A stretch of DNA of 25,902 bases from G963674665 sp964609625 (lineage in GTDB: Bacteria > Desulfobacterota > Desulfovibrionia > Desulfovibrionales > Desulfovibrionaceae), in the NCBI GenBank assembly GCA_964609625.1, contig CAZSRS010000049.1, positions 1-25,902 of the forward strand, in the 5' to 3' direction. The notes under the pieces are model-generated. The model did no database searches and was not told the DNA's origin. It was given only the letters and a program-made list of their open reading frames with translations. Below are positions 7,394 to 15,969 of this stretch, piece by piece (the first letter of the stretch is position 1; each line of letters opens with the position of its first letter). Position numbers and translations under genes: made by a program.

Positions 7394-8467
7394 ATGCGTT
7401 CAGAGTGTTACCAACAGACCATGATCCAGACCAATGCTTGCGAACGCTTTCAGCAATGTTTGGGGCACCATTTTGTCCAACGCTTTGCCCAACGCTGGAG
7501 CACCATCGACTCCCACACCCAGGGAGAAGCCACCAGGTGCATCCTGGACGGCTGCGGCACCATCCCCGGCTCCACCATGCGCCACAAGCGCGAATTCTTC
7601 CAGGCCAACCTCGACCATGTGCGCCGCCTGCTGACGCGTGAACCGCGCGGTCACCGCGACATGCTCGCCGCGGCCATCACCGATGCCGTCACTCCCGGTG
7701 CGGCCTTCGGCCTGATCTACATGGACGCCAGGCGCTATCCCTTTCTCTGCGGCCACGCCACCATCGGCGCCGTGACAACCTGCATCGAGGCCGGTCTCCT
7801 GGAACCCCGGGAGCGTGTCGTGGTGGACACCCCTTCCGGCCCCCTGGCCACCCACGTGCGCATGGACGGCGACAAGGTCGCCTCCGTGGCCATACGCTCG
7901 GTGCCGGCCTTTGTGTATGCGCTGGATTGCCCCTTGGATATACCGGGCCTGGGGCGCGTCGACGTGGACACGGTCTGCGTGGGCGGCTTCTTCGCGATGC
8001 TCGACGCGGACAGGGCCGGGCTCGACCTCTCACCGGAGCGCAGGGCCGAACTCGTGCCCCTGGGCATGCGCATCATCGAGGAGGCCAACAGGCAGCTCAC
8101 CGTGCGCCACCCGGAGCGCCCCGAGGTCACCACGGTGGACGTGGTGGAATTCTACCGCGAAACCGCCCCTGGCATGGGAGGGAGCGTGGTGATTTACGGC
8201 GAGGCGCACATGGACCGCTGCCCCTGCGGCACGGGCACCACGGCCAAGGCCGCGCTGCTGCACCGCAAGGGGCGCTTGGCCTTGGGCGAGCCCTACGCCA
8301 ACGCCGGCCCCCTGGGCACGAGCTTCCTGGCCGAGATCGTGGAGGAGACCACCGTGGGCGGCATCCCGGCCGTGCGCGTCGAAGTCCAGGGCAGCGCCGT
8401 GATCACGGGTTGCCATACCTTTGTCCTGGATCCCGCCGATCCTTTTCCCGGAGGTTTTCTGCTGTGA
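7394..8467 (+). CDS. Proline racemase / hydroxyproline epimerase family protein
   Basis: Protein of up to 357 aa in the proline racemase fold. Characterised members either invert proline or hydroxyproline through two opposing cysteines, or dehydrate trans-3-hydroxyproline when one is replaced. Both catalytic cysteines are visible: Cys119 in the LCGHATIG string and Cys278 in DRCPCGTGT. The usual serine before the second motif's Pro is here Cys276. The TIDSHTQGE string near residue 37 marks the conserved N-terminus, preceded by about 30 unusual residues. The true start is uncertain (ATG 7394, ATG 7421 or a later TTG), and none has a good ribosome-binding site. The stop overlaps the next gene's GTG by four bases. 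Its place in the proposed pathway is unclear: it may epimerise an imported D- or cyclic amino acid. Confidence 0.86.
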   Translation: MRSECYQQTMIQTNACERFQQCLGHHFVQRFAQRWSTIDSHTQGEATRCILDGCGTIPGSTMRHKREFFQANLDHVRRLLTREPRGHRDMLAAAITDAVTPGAAFGLIYMDARRYPFLCGHATIGAVTTCIEAGLLEPRERVVVDTPSGPLATHVRMDGDKVASVAIRSVPAFVYALDCPLDIPGLGRVDVDTVCVGGFFAMLDADRAGLDLSPERRAELVPLGMRIIEEANRQLTVRHPERPEVTTVDVVEFYRETAPGMGGSVVIYGEAHMDRCPCGTGTTAKAALLHRKGRLALGEPYANAGPLGTSFLAEIVEETTVGGIPAVRVEVQGSAVITGCHTFVLDPADPFPGGFLL

Positions 8468-10098
8468 GCACCACATGCGGCCACGCCACGCTCATTCTCG
8501 AAAACGGCGACCTGCGCACCCAGGACCAGCGCCGACCCAGGGCCACGGCCGTGGCCATTGCCCACGGCCGCATCCTGGCAGTGGGCGACAGCAAGGACGT
8601 TGCGCCCTACGCCCAAGCGGGCACCCGGCGTATTGACCTCGGGGGGGCGCTCTGCCTGCCGGGATTCATGGACTCGCACTTCCACTATTACCAATGGGCC
8701 ATGGGGCGCACCCAGCTCAATCTGGAGCGGGCGCTAGACTTCGGCCAGTGCATGCGCGGCATCGCCGAGCGCGCGGCATCAACGCCCATGGGCGAATGGA
8801 TCCTGGGGCAGGGTTTCAACGAGTCGGACTGGCCCGAGAACCGCCTGCCCCTGCGCGATGATCTGGACGCGACGGCTCCCGAGCACCCAGTGGTCATCTG
8901 GCGCTGCGACCTGCATCTGGCCGTGGCCAATTCCGAGGCCCTGCGCCGGGCCGGCGTCAGCGACGCCAGCCAGGCCCCGGCCGACGGCGCCCTGGACCGC
9001 GACGCAAGCGGCCGGCTCACCGGGGTCCTGCGCGAGGGCGCCATCACCATGGTGCGTGACGCCATCCCGCCGGTGACCCTGGAGTCCCTGATCCAGGCCA
9101 TGCGGGAGGCACAGAGCGCGGCCCACGCCTTGGGCTTCACCAGCCTGCACGACGTGCGGCTCAGTGGGGTGCAACGCGAGGCCGCGCTCACGCTGCGGGC
9201 CTGGCAATGCCTGCGGGAGCGAGGGGAGTTGGCTCTGCGCGTCTGGACCGGCATCCCCGGCGAGTGCCGCGCCCAGGCCCAGGAGCTGGGCCTGCGCACC
9301 GGCCTGGGCGACGACTACCTGCGCATCGGGCACCTCAAGTACTTTTTCGACGGCGGCATGGGCGCGCGCACGGCCTGGATGATCGATCCCTATGCCGATA
9401 CCGGGGAGTGCGGGCTCTGCGTCTACCCCCCGGAGGAGCTGTTCCGCGAGATGTGCGAGGCCCACGACGCGGGCCTGGCCGTGATGGTCCACGCCATCGG
9501 CGACCGCGCTTCACGGGAGCTGATCAACCTTTACGAGCGCCTGCTCACGCCGGAGCGCAGCCAGGCGTCCGACGCGCCACTCCTGCGCCATCGCGTCGAG
9601 CACGCCCAGGTCATCAGGCCCGAGGACATCGCACGGCTGGCGCGGTTGGGCCTCCCGGTGTCCATGATGCCGGCGAACATGGTCCTGGACATCAGCATGA
9701 TCAGCCAGTGCGCGCCTGGGGGCACGGGCAGCGCCTATCCCTTCCGCCCCATGCTGGAAGCGGGCATCCAGGTCATGTTCAGCTCTGATTGTCCGGTCTG
9801 CGACCCCTCCCCCCTGGTAAACATCCAGGCCGCGGTGACCAGGCAGCGCGGAGACGGCACGCCAGCGGGCGGCTGGCACCCGGAACTGCGGGTGAGCGTG
9901 GAGCAGGCCGTGCGGGCCTACACCGCCACCCCGGCCGCGGTCTACGAACTCGAGGGCGAGGCCGGCAGCATCACGCCTGGTAAGCGCGCGGACCTCGTGG
10001 TCCTGGACCGCGACATCTTTGCCGTGGACCCCCTGGAGATCGTGGGGGCCAGGGTGACCCTGACCGTGTTCGACGGCCGCATCGTGTACACGGCATGA
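8464..10098 (+). CDS. YtcJ-like metal-dependent amidohydrolase
   Basis: Amidohydrolase-superfamily enzyme of 544 aa, probably cytoplasmic. Members hydrolyse amide bonds such as N-substituted formamides; most have unknown substrates. Visible hallmarks are GFMDSHFH with the His72-x-His74 metal pair, DGGMGARTA, VHAIGDRA with a metal-ligand histidine, RHRVEHAQV with another, and SSDCPV near the end with the conserved Asp. A beta-sandwich segment at 8-60 and the C-terminal GKRADLVVLD string complete the fold. The start is GTG 8464, overlapping the previous stop as GTGA, with GGAGG nine bases upstream; the longer open frame upstream is the shadow of the racemase gene. In this operon it is one of two candidates for removing an N-acyl group from an acetamido acid; the M20 protein is the other. 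Confidence 0.88.
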   Translation: MSTTCGHATLILENGDLRTQDQRRPRATAVAIAHGRILAVGDSKDVAPYAQAGTRRIDLGGALCLPGFMDSHFHYYQWAMGRTQLNLERALDFGQCMRGIAERAASTPMGEWILGQGFNESDWPENRLPLRDDLDATAPEHPVVIWRCDLHLAVANSEALRRAGVSDASQAPADGALDRDASGRLTGVLREGAITMVRDAIPPVTLESLIQAMREAQSAAHALGFTSLHDVRLSGVQREAALTLRAWQCLRERGELALRVWTGIPGECRAQAQELGLRTGLGDDYLRIGHLKYFFDGGMGARTAWMIDPYADTGECGLCVYPPEELFREMCEAHDAGLAVMVHAIGDRASRELINLYERLLTPERSQASDAPLLRHRVEHAQVIRPEDIARLARLGLPVSMMPANMVLDISMISQCAPGGTGSAYPFRPMLEAGIQVMFSSDCPVCDPSPLVNIQAAVTRQRGDGTPAGGWHPELRVSVEQAVRAYTATPAAVYELEGEAGSITPGKRADLVVLDRDIFAVDPLEIVGARVTLTVFDGRIVYTA

Positions 10099-10133
10099 AC
10101 CATCGACCAGACAACAACGGAGAGGGAGACGGC

Positions 10134-11453
10134 ATGAGCCTGACCAACGAACAATTGCTTGCGCGGCGCAATAAGGTCGTGCCCAGGGGCGTGTTCAACG
10201 TTGCGCCCCTGTTTGTGGACAAGGCGGTCAACGCGCTGATCACTGACGTGGAAGGCAACGAATACATCGATTTCGCCGCGGGCATCGGCGTGGTCAACGT
10301 GGGGCACTGCCACCCCCGGCTGGTGGAGGCGGTGTCCGGCCAGGCCCACAAGCTCCTGCACTCCTGCTTTCACATCGTGATGTACGAGCAGTACGTGGCC
10401 CTGGCCGAGCTGCTGGTCCAGGCCACTCCCGGTGATTTCCCCAAGATGTGCGCCCTGTTCAACAGCGGCGCCGAAGCCGTGGAAAACGCCGTGAAGATCG
10501 CCCGCCACGCCACCGGGCGACAGGCGGTCATCGCCTTCGAGAACGGCTTCCACGGCCGCACCCTGCTGGCCCTGAGCCTGACCAGCAAGGTCAAGCCCTA
10601 CAAGTTCGGCTTCGGGCCCTTTGCCCCGGAAATCCACCGCATGCCCTACGCCTATTGCTACCGCTGCCCCCTGCACCTGGAGTATCCGGGCTGCGGCGTG
10701 GCCTGCGCCGACCTGCTGCGCGACTTCTGCATCGGCCACGTGGCTGCCGAGAACGTGGCCTGTCTGGTGGTGGAGCCGGTCATGGGCGAGGGGGGCTTCA
10801 TCGCCCCCCCTCCAGAGTATTTTCCCAGACTCAAGGCCATCTGCGAGGAGTTCGGCATCGTCTTCGTGGCCGATGAGGTACAGTCCGGCTTCGGCCGCAC
10901 GGGCCGGATGTTCGCCATGGAGCACTACGGCGTGGAGCCGGACCTGGTGATCATGGCCAAGGGCATGGGCGGCGGCATGCCCATCTCCGCGGTGGCCGGC
11001 CGGGCCGAACTCATGGACCACCCCCAGGTGGGCGGCCTTGGCGGCACCTACGGCGGCAACCCCCTGAGCTGCGCCTCGGCCTTGGCCGTGCTCGAGGTCT
11101 TCGAGCAGGAGCGTGTCCTGGACAAGGCCCAGGCCCTTGGCGAGCGCATGCGCGCCCGCTTCGACCAATGGAAGGAGCGCTTCCCTTGTGTGGGCGACGT
11201 GCGCGGCCTGGGGCCCATGCTGGCCTTGGAACTGGTGGAGGAGCGCGAGACAAAACAGCCCGCGCCGGATCTGGCCAAGGCCCTGGTGCGGCGAGCCCAG
11301 CAACTCGGCCTGATACTCATCGCCTGCGGCACCTTCGGCAACGTCATCCGCGTGCTCCCACCCCTGACCATTGACGAACTGACCCTCGAGCAGGGGCTGG
11401 CAATCATGGAACAGGCTCTGGCCGAGCTGAGTGGTGGGGCGGGAGGAGCCTGA
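10134..11453 (+). CDS. gabT: Class-III aminotransferase, 4-aminobutyrate (GABA) transaminase type
   Basis: PLP enzyme of 439 aa expected to convert 4-aminobutyrate plus 2-oxoglutarate to succinate semialdehyde plus glutamate. Key features are the cofactor-phosphate motif SGAEA (111-115), Glu215 in EPVMGEGGF, Asp247 of the ADEVQSGFGRTG string, PLP lysine Lys276, and GGTYGGNPLSC near 303-313; the last is characteristic of GABA transaminases. A four-cysteine insert, C175-x2-C178-x8-C187-x3-C191, is shared with the second aminotransferase of this operon. ATG 10134 is preferred because GGAGAGGGAG lies just upstream. Its stop overlaps the next gene's ATG by one base (TGATG), coupling it to an aldehyde oxidoreductase that could take its product. 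Confidence 0.92.
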   Translation: MSLTNEQLLARRNKVVPRGVFNVAPLFVDKAVNALITDVEGNEYIDFAAGIGVVNVGHCHPRLVEAVSGQAHKLLHSCFHIVMYEQYVALAELLVQATPGDFPKMCALFNSGAEAVENAVKIARHATGRQAVIAFENGFHGRTLLALSLTSKVKPYKFGFGPFAPEIHRMPYAYCYRCPLHLEYPGCGVACADLLRDFCIGHVAAENVACLVVEPVMGEGGFIAPPPEYFPRLKAICEEFGIVFVADEVQSGFGRTGRMFAMEHYGVEPDLVIMAKGMGGGMPISAVAGRAELMDHPQVGGLGGTYGGNPLSCASALAVLEVFEQERVLDKAQALGERMRARFDQWKERFPCVGDVRGLGPMLALELVEERETKQPAPDLAKALVRRAQQLGLILIACGTFGNVIRVLPPLTIDELTLEQGLAIMEQALAELSGGAGGA

Positions 11454-13252
11454 TGCACGGTTTCCACGGCAGAATGCTGCGCATCGACTGCGGGGCGCGG
11501 GAGTTCCACATCGAAACGCTCCCCGAGGAATTGCTGCTCGTCGGGCTCGGCGGCAAGGGCCTGGGCTCGGCCCTGCTGTTGCGGATGAATCCGCCGGGTT
11601 GCGATCCCCTGGGGCCGGAGAACCACATAATCTTCGCCACCGGGCCCGTGACGCAGAGCCTGGTCTGGGGGAGCAGCCGCTACGGCGTGTACAGCAAGTC
11701 GCCACTCACCGGCGGCTACCTGGAGTCCTACACCGGGGGGCGCGTGCCCGAGGCCATGGACGCGGCCGGGTTCGACGCCGTGGTGCTGCACGGCCGGGCC
11801 GAGAAGCCCCTGTGCCTCGTGGTACACCCCTGGGGTTGCGATTTCGTGGACGCGTCCGACCTCTGGGGGCAGGACACCTACGACACCGAGGACGCGGCCG
11901 TGGCCCTGGCCACCGAGCGCTTTCCGGAGTTCACACGGCGTGGGGCCGTGGTCATCGGACCGGCCGCGGAGAGTCTGGTGCGCTTCGCGGTCATCGAGAA
12001 CGACTACTGGCGCTCCGCCGGACGCGGGGGCGCCGGCGCGGTGCTCGGCGCCAAGCGGATCAAGGCCCTGGCCTTTACCGGAGACTGCCGGCGCGAGGTG
12101 GCCGATCCTCAGGGGCTCAAGGAGCACTCCAGGGAGTTCATGCGGCGCGGCCGCGACCTGCCCGGCGTCAAGGCCTACAAGGCCCAGGGCACCACCCTGA
12201 TGGTGGCCCTGATGAACAACGTGGGCGCCTTCCCGGCCAGATACTGGAGCCAGGGCACCTGCGACCACTGGGAAAAGCTCTCCGGCGACACCTTCCACGC
12301 CACGCACCGGATAACGCCCCACGCCTGCGCCAAGTGCTTCATGGCCTGCGGCCGCATGGCCACCATGGCCCAGGGGCGGCATCAGGGCCTGACCATCGAG
12401 GGCCCGGAGTACGAGACCATCTACGCCTTCGGCGGCCTGTGCATGATCGAGGACATGGCCGAGATCGCCTGGCTCAACGACATCTGCGACCGGTTGGGCA
12501 TGGACACCATCTCGGCCGGCAACCTCTGCGCCCTGGCCATGGAGGCTGCGGCCAGGGGCGTGATCGATCGCCCCCTGCCCTATGGCGACGCCGACGCCGT
12601 GGCCGAGCTGCTGCGTGACATCGCGGCCCGGCGCGGCCTGGGCGACCTGCTGGCCCAAGGTATCCGCGCGGCGGCCCAGGAGCTGGGCCTGGAGGACATG
12701 GCCGTGCACGTCAAGGGCATGGAGCCTCCGGGCTACGACCCCCGCGTGCTCAAGGGCATGGGCCTGACCTACGCCATTGCCGACCGGGGCGCCTGCCATT
12801 TGCGCACCACCTTCTACAAGCCCGAGTTGGCCGGCATGATCCCGCCCGACGCCATCGTGGGCAAGGCCGAACTACTGGTGGACTTCGAGGACAGGCTCAC
12901 GGTCTTCGACACCCTGATCCTCTGCCGTTTCTTCCGCGATCTCTACACCTGGGAGGAACTCGCCACCGTGGTCCATCTGGTTACGGGGCGGAACATGGAC
13001 ACGGCAGCGCTGCGCCGCCTGGCCTCGACGGTGCGCGACACCACCCGGCGCTTCAACCTGCGCGAAGGCCTGGGAGCTGAGCAGGACGCCCTGCCTAAAC
13101 GGCTGCTCACGGAGGCACTGCCCTCGGGGCACGTCCTGCACCCCGAGGAACTGGCCACGTTGCTGGCCGATTACTACCGCCTGCGAGGTTGGGACGAAAT
13201 GGGGCTCCCCCCGCAAAACCCTGAAACAGCGACACCACAAGGCACGGATTGA
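11453..13252 (+). CDS. aor: Tungsten-type aldehyde:ferredoxin oxidoreductase
   Basis: Enzyme of 599 aa that oxidises an aldehyde to a carboxylic acid and reduces ferredoxin, using a bis-pterin tungsten (or molybdenum) cofactor and one [4Fe-4S] cluster. Cluster cysteines are Cys292, Cys295 and Cys299 (HACAKCFMACG) plus Cys491 (LILCRFF), as in the family. Pterin-binding strings include the N-terminal GGKGLGSALL (33-42), TGGYLESYTGG (86-96) and DRGACHLR (444-451). Length is normal for the family. It is translated from an ATG overlapping the GABA-transaminase stop, with GGGAGGAG upstream. This makes succinate semialdehyde (or a related amino-acid semialdehyde) the most economical substrate guess; the sequence alone does not prove it. 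Oxygen-sensitive members of this kind indicate an anaerobe. Confidence 0.93.
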   Translation: MHGFHGRMLRIDCGAREFHIETLPEELLLVGLGGKGLGSALLLRMNPPGCDPLGPENHIIFATGPVTQSLVWGSSRYGVYSKSPLTGGYLESYTGGRVPEAMDAAGFDAVVLHGRAEKPLCLVVHPWGCDFVDASDLWGQDTYDTEDAAVALATERFPEFTRRGAVVIGPAAESLVRFAVIENDYWRSAGRGGAGAVLGAKRIKALAFTGDCRREVADPQGLKEHSREFMRRGRDLPGVKAYKAQGTTLMVALMNNVGAFPARYWSQGTCDHWEKLSGDTFHATHRITPHACAKCFMACGRMATMAQGRHQGLTIEGPEYETIYAFGGLCMIEDMAEIAWLNDICDRLGMDTISAGNLCALAMEAAARGVIDRPLPYGDADAVAELLRDIAARRGLGDLLAQGIRAAAQELGLEDMAVHVKGMEPPGYDPRVLKGMGLTYAIADRGACHLRTTFYKPELAGMIPPDAIVGKAELLVDFEDRLTVFDTLILCRFFRDLYTWEELATVVHLVTGRNMDTAALRRLASTVRDTTRRFNLREGLGAEQDALPKRLLTEALPSGHVLHPEELATLLADYYRLRGWDEMGLPPQNPETATPQGTD

Positions 13253-13254
13253 CC

Positions 13255-14616
13255 ATGGCCCAGCCATTCCACTCCCCGTATCTCTACTACCAGACCTCCA
13301 TGTCCAACCCCTTCGTGGCCAGGGGAGAGGGCGTGTACCTCTGGGACCACAACGGCAAGCAGTACCTGGACGGTTCGTCCGGCGCCATCATCTGCAACAT
13401 CGGGCACGGCGACCAGCGGATACTCGAGGCCATCAACGAACAGGCCAAGCAGACCTTTTTCTGTTACCGCACCCAGTTCGAGAACGAACCGGCCCACCGC
13501 CTGGCCAAGAAGCTGGTGGACCACTCGGCCCCGCACCTGAACCGCGTGTTCTACGTCTCCAGCGGCTCAGAGGCCGTGGAGTCGGCCCTCAAGCTCTGCC
13601 AACAGTACTACTACGCCCGGCGGGATTCGCGGAACCTGATCATCTCGCGTTTCCCAAGCTACCATGGCGCCACCCTCGGCGCGCTCTCCCTCACGGCCTA
13701 CGCCGCGCTGGAGAACCCCTACCGTCAGCTGCTGCGCGCCCACCCGCGCATCCCCGCGCCCTACTGCTACCGCTGCGAGTACAACGAGACCTACCCCGAA
13801 TGCGGCCTGCGCTGCGCCTGGGCCCTGGAACAGTGCATCCTGGACTACGGCAAGCGCAACATCGCGGCCTTCATCGCCGAGCCGGTCACCGGCGCCAGTG
13901 GCGGCGCCATCGTGCCGCCGCCGGACTACTTCGACGTGATCCAGCGGATTTGCCGCAAGTACGAGATCATCTTCATCCTGGACGAGGTCATGACCGGTTT
14001 CGGCCGCACCGGGAAGCTCTTCGGCTACGAGCACTGGAACGTCACCGCCGACATCGTCGCCCTGTCCAAGGGCATGGGCTCGGGCTACTTCCCCCTGGCC
14101 GCCACCATCGGCCGCCGCGAGATCGTGGACACGGTCATGGCCGACGGCGGCTTCAAGCACGGCCACACCAGCGCCGGCGCGCCCATGGCCTGCGCCGTGG
14201 GGGAGAGGGTCCTGGACGTGATCCTGGAGGACAGGCTCTGCGAGAACGCCGCGGCCATGGGCCTGAAGTTGGGCGAGGGGCTGCGGCGGCTGGCGGATAG
14301 GCACGAGGTCATCGGCGACGTGCGCGGCATCGGCCTGCTCTGGGCCGTGGAGTTCGTGGCCCACAGGGAAAGCAGGGCACCGTTCCCGGCGCAATGGTCC
14401 GTGGGCTCGTTGCTTACCGCCGAGGCCTTTGACGAGGGGCTCATCGTCTACCCCAGGCGCTCCATCAACGGAACCCGTGGCGACCACGTGCTGGTGGCGC
14501 CCCCGCTGATTGTCACGGAGGAGCAGGTGGACGAGTTGTTGGAGAAGTTCGAGCGCGGCCTTGTCCGGCTGGAGGATATCCTGGCGCGCAAGGGCACGGG
14601 GAGCGTGCCATGTTAG
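13255..14616 (+). CDS. Second class-III aminotransferase (candidate N6-acetyl-beta-lysine transaminase)
   Basis: PLP-dependent omega-aminotransferase of 453 aa. Conserved pieces are the SSGSEAVESA phosphate loop (102-111), Asp243 in ILDEVMTGFGRTG, and PLP lysine Lys272 in LSKGMGSGY. It is more like the BioA/omega-transaminase branch than the GABA-transaminase branch. It carries the same C-x2-C-x8-C-x3-C insert (Cys171, 174, 183, 187) as the first aminotransferase. ATG 13255 lies two bases after the AOR stop; a TTG at 13249 is a weaker option. Its end overlaps the CoA-transferase A gene by seven bases, so it is probably coupled to the enzyme that would activate its oxo-acid product. The acetyl-beta-lysine assignment is inference from context: the pathway needs two different transaminases and two are present. 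Confidence 0.88.
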   Translation: MAQPFHSPYLYYQTSMSNPFVARGEGVYLWDHNGKQYLDGSSGAIICNIGHGDQRILEAINEQAKQTFFCYRTQFENEPAHRLAKKLVDHSAPHLNRVFYVSSGSEAVESALKLCQQYYYARRDSRNLIISRFPSYHGATLGALSLTAYAALENPYRQLLRAHPRIPAPYCYRCEYNETYPECGLRCAWALEQCILDYGKRNIAAFIAEPVTGASGGAIVPPPDYFDVIQRICRKYEIIFILDEVMTGFGRTGKLFGYEHWNVTADIVALSKGMGSGYFPLAATIGRREIVDTVMADGGFKHGHTSAGAPMACAVGERVLDVILEDRLCENAAAMGLKLGEGLRRLADRHEVIGDVRGIGLLWAVEFVAHRESRAPFPAQWSVGSLLTAEAFDEGLIVYPRRSINGTRGDHVLVAPPLIVTEEQVDELLEKFERGLVRLEDILARKGTGSVPC

Positions 14617-15314
14617 ACAAGACAATGCCCCTGGCCGAGGCCATGGCCGACATCCGCGACGGCGCGGTGATCATGGTCGGCGGCTTCGGCATGCCCGGCG
14701 CCCCCGTGGTGCTCCTGGGCGAGTTGCTGCGGAGGCGGGTCCGCGACCTGACCATCATCAAGAACGAGGCCAACGAGCCGGGCATGGGCGTGTCCCTGCT
14801 CGTGGAGGCCGGCCTGGTCTCCAGGATCGTGCTCTCCCACCTCGGTCTGAACTCCGTGGTCATCGGCATGATGCACAGGGGGGAGGTGGAAGTGGAATTC
14901 CACCCCCAAGGCATCCTGGCAGAGAAGATCCGTTGCGGCGGGGCCGGGCTGCCGGGGTTCCTCACGGACATCGGCGTGGACACCATCATCCGCGACACCA
15001 GGCAGGTCATGGAATTCCAGGGGCGCGAGGTCATCGTGGAGCCTGGCCTGCGGGCCGACGTGGCCCTGCTGCACGCGGCCAGGGCCGACCGCCTGGGCAA
15101 TCTGGTCTACGCCAGGACCGCCCGCAACTTCAATCCGCTCATGGCCCAGGCCGCGGACCTGGTCATTACCGAGGCCGTGCATGTGGTGGAGACTGGCGGC
15201 CTGGACCCGGACCACATCCACACCCCCTGCGCCTTCGTGGACCGCGTGGTGGACCTCGGCGGCGCGCTCACGGATGCCTACAAAGTGATGGAGCACCATG
15301 TCAGCCAAGCATAG
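14610..15314 (+). CDS. atoD: 3-oxoacid CoA-transferase subunit A (AtoD-like)
   Basis: Alpha subunit, 234 aa, of a family-I CoA-transferase that moves CoA between acyl-CoA and a 3-oxo acid. The glycine-rich VGGFGMPGAP (23-32) near the N-terminus and the GVDTIIRDTRQV-type central region are typical. The gene overlaps the aminotransferase upstream by seven bases and the beta subunit downstream by 17, so the three are probably made together. In the proposed route it helps convert 3-oxo-6-acetamidohexanoate to its CoA ester. If 4-acetamidobutyryl-CoA serves as donor, CoA would be recycled without ATP. Substrate is inferred; acetoacetate or butyrate transferases have the same architecture. Confidence 0.93.
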   Translation: MLDKTMPLAEAMADIRDGAVIMVGGFGMPGAPVVLLGELLRRRVRDLTIIKNEANEPGMGVSLLVEAGLVSRIVLSHLGLNSVVIGMMHRGEVEVEFHPQGILAEKIRCGGAGLPGFLTDIGVDTIIRDTRQVMEFQGREVIVEPGLRADVALLHAARADRLGNLVYARTARNFNPLMAQAADLVITEAVHVVETGGLDPDHIHTPCAFVDRVVDLGGALTDAYKVMEHHVSQA

Positions 15315-15957
15315 GATCGCGGCCCGCGCGGCCCGTGAGTTGCGTCCCGGCCAGGTCATCAACGTGGGCATCGGTCTACCGGCCCTGCTCCTGCAGCATC
15401 TTTCGTCCGACACCCCGGGGCTGGTGCACTCGGAGAACGGCGTGCTGGGCATGGACGGCCACGTGGGCCGCGCCGACGCCGACCCCATGCTCATCGACGC
15501 CGGCGGCGGCTACGTCAGCATCGCACCGGGTGCCTCGTTCTTCGACAGCGCCGTGTCCTTCGCCATTGTCCGAGGGGGGCGGTTGGACATCGCCTTCCTG
15601 GGCACCCTGGAGGTGGCCGAGAACGGCGACCTGGCAAACTGGATGATCCCCGACAAGTTCGCCCCCGGCATTGGAGGCGGCATGGAACTGGCGCAAAAGG
15701 CCAGGCGGCTGGTGGTCACCACCACCCACTGCACGCGCACGGGCGAGCCCAAGATCCTGCGGCGCTGCACCCTGCCGCTCACGGCCAGGGCCTGCGTGGA
15801 CAGGATCATCACGGAACTGGCCGTGCTCGACGTGGAGTACGGCGAACCAGGGGGGCTGATCCTGCGGGAGTTGGCCGAAGGCGTCGACCTGGAGGAGGTC
15901 CGGGACAGAACGGCGGCGCCGTTCATGATTCCGGAGGGCGAACTGCCGCGTTTTTAA
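15298..15957 (+). CDS. atoA: 3-oxoacid CoA-transferase subunit B (AtoA-like)
   Basis: Beta subunit, 219 aa, carrying the catalytic glutamate that forms the glutamyl-CoA thioester: Glu46 in the HSENGVLGM motif. The INVGIGLPALL string (21-31) and FFDSAVSFAIVRGG (about 81-94) are standard for the family. Start ATG 15298 lies inside the alpha-subunit gene, giving a 17-base overlap. A 12-base gap follows before the M20 gene. Length and motifs indicate an intact enzyme. Confidence 0.94.
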   Translation: MSAKHRIAARAARELRPGQVINVGIGLPALLLQHLSSDTPGLVHSENGVLGMDGHVGRADADPMLIDAGGGYVSIAPGASFFDSAVSFAIVRGGRLDIAFLGTLEVAENGDLANWMIPDKFAPGIGGGMELAQKARRLVVTTTHCTRTGEPKILRRCTLPLTARACVDRIITELAVLDVEYGEPGGLILRELAEGVDLEEVRDRTAAPFMIPEGELPRF

Positions 15958-15969
15958 GGAAGGGAGCAC

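Noticed and set aside
7927..8463. Extended N-terminus for the amidohydrolase (open from 7927)
   Set aside because: The extension overlaps most of the racemase gene and translates to low-complexity sequence. The GTG at 8464 has a GGAGG site and a four-base overlap typical of the operon.
9942..11705. A 587-codon open frame on the - strand, and a similar one at 11048-12799
   Set aside because: Both mirror the GABA transaminase and AOR genes, whose catalytic residues are complete on the + strand. The antisense products show no recognisable domain.
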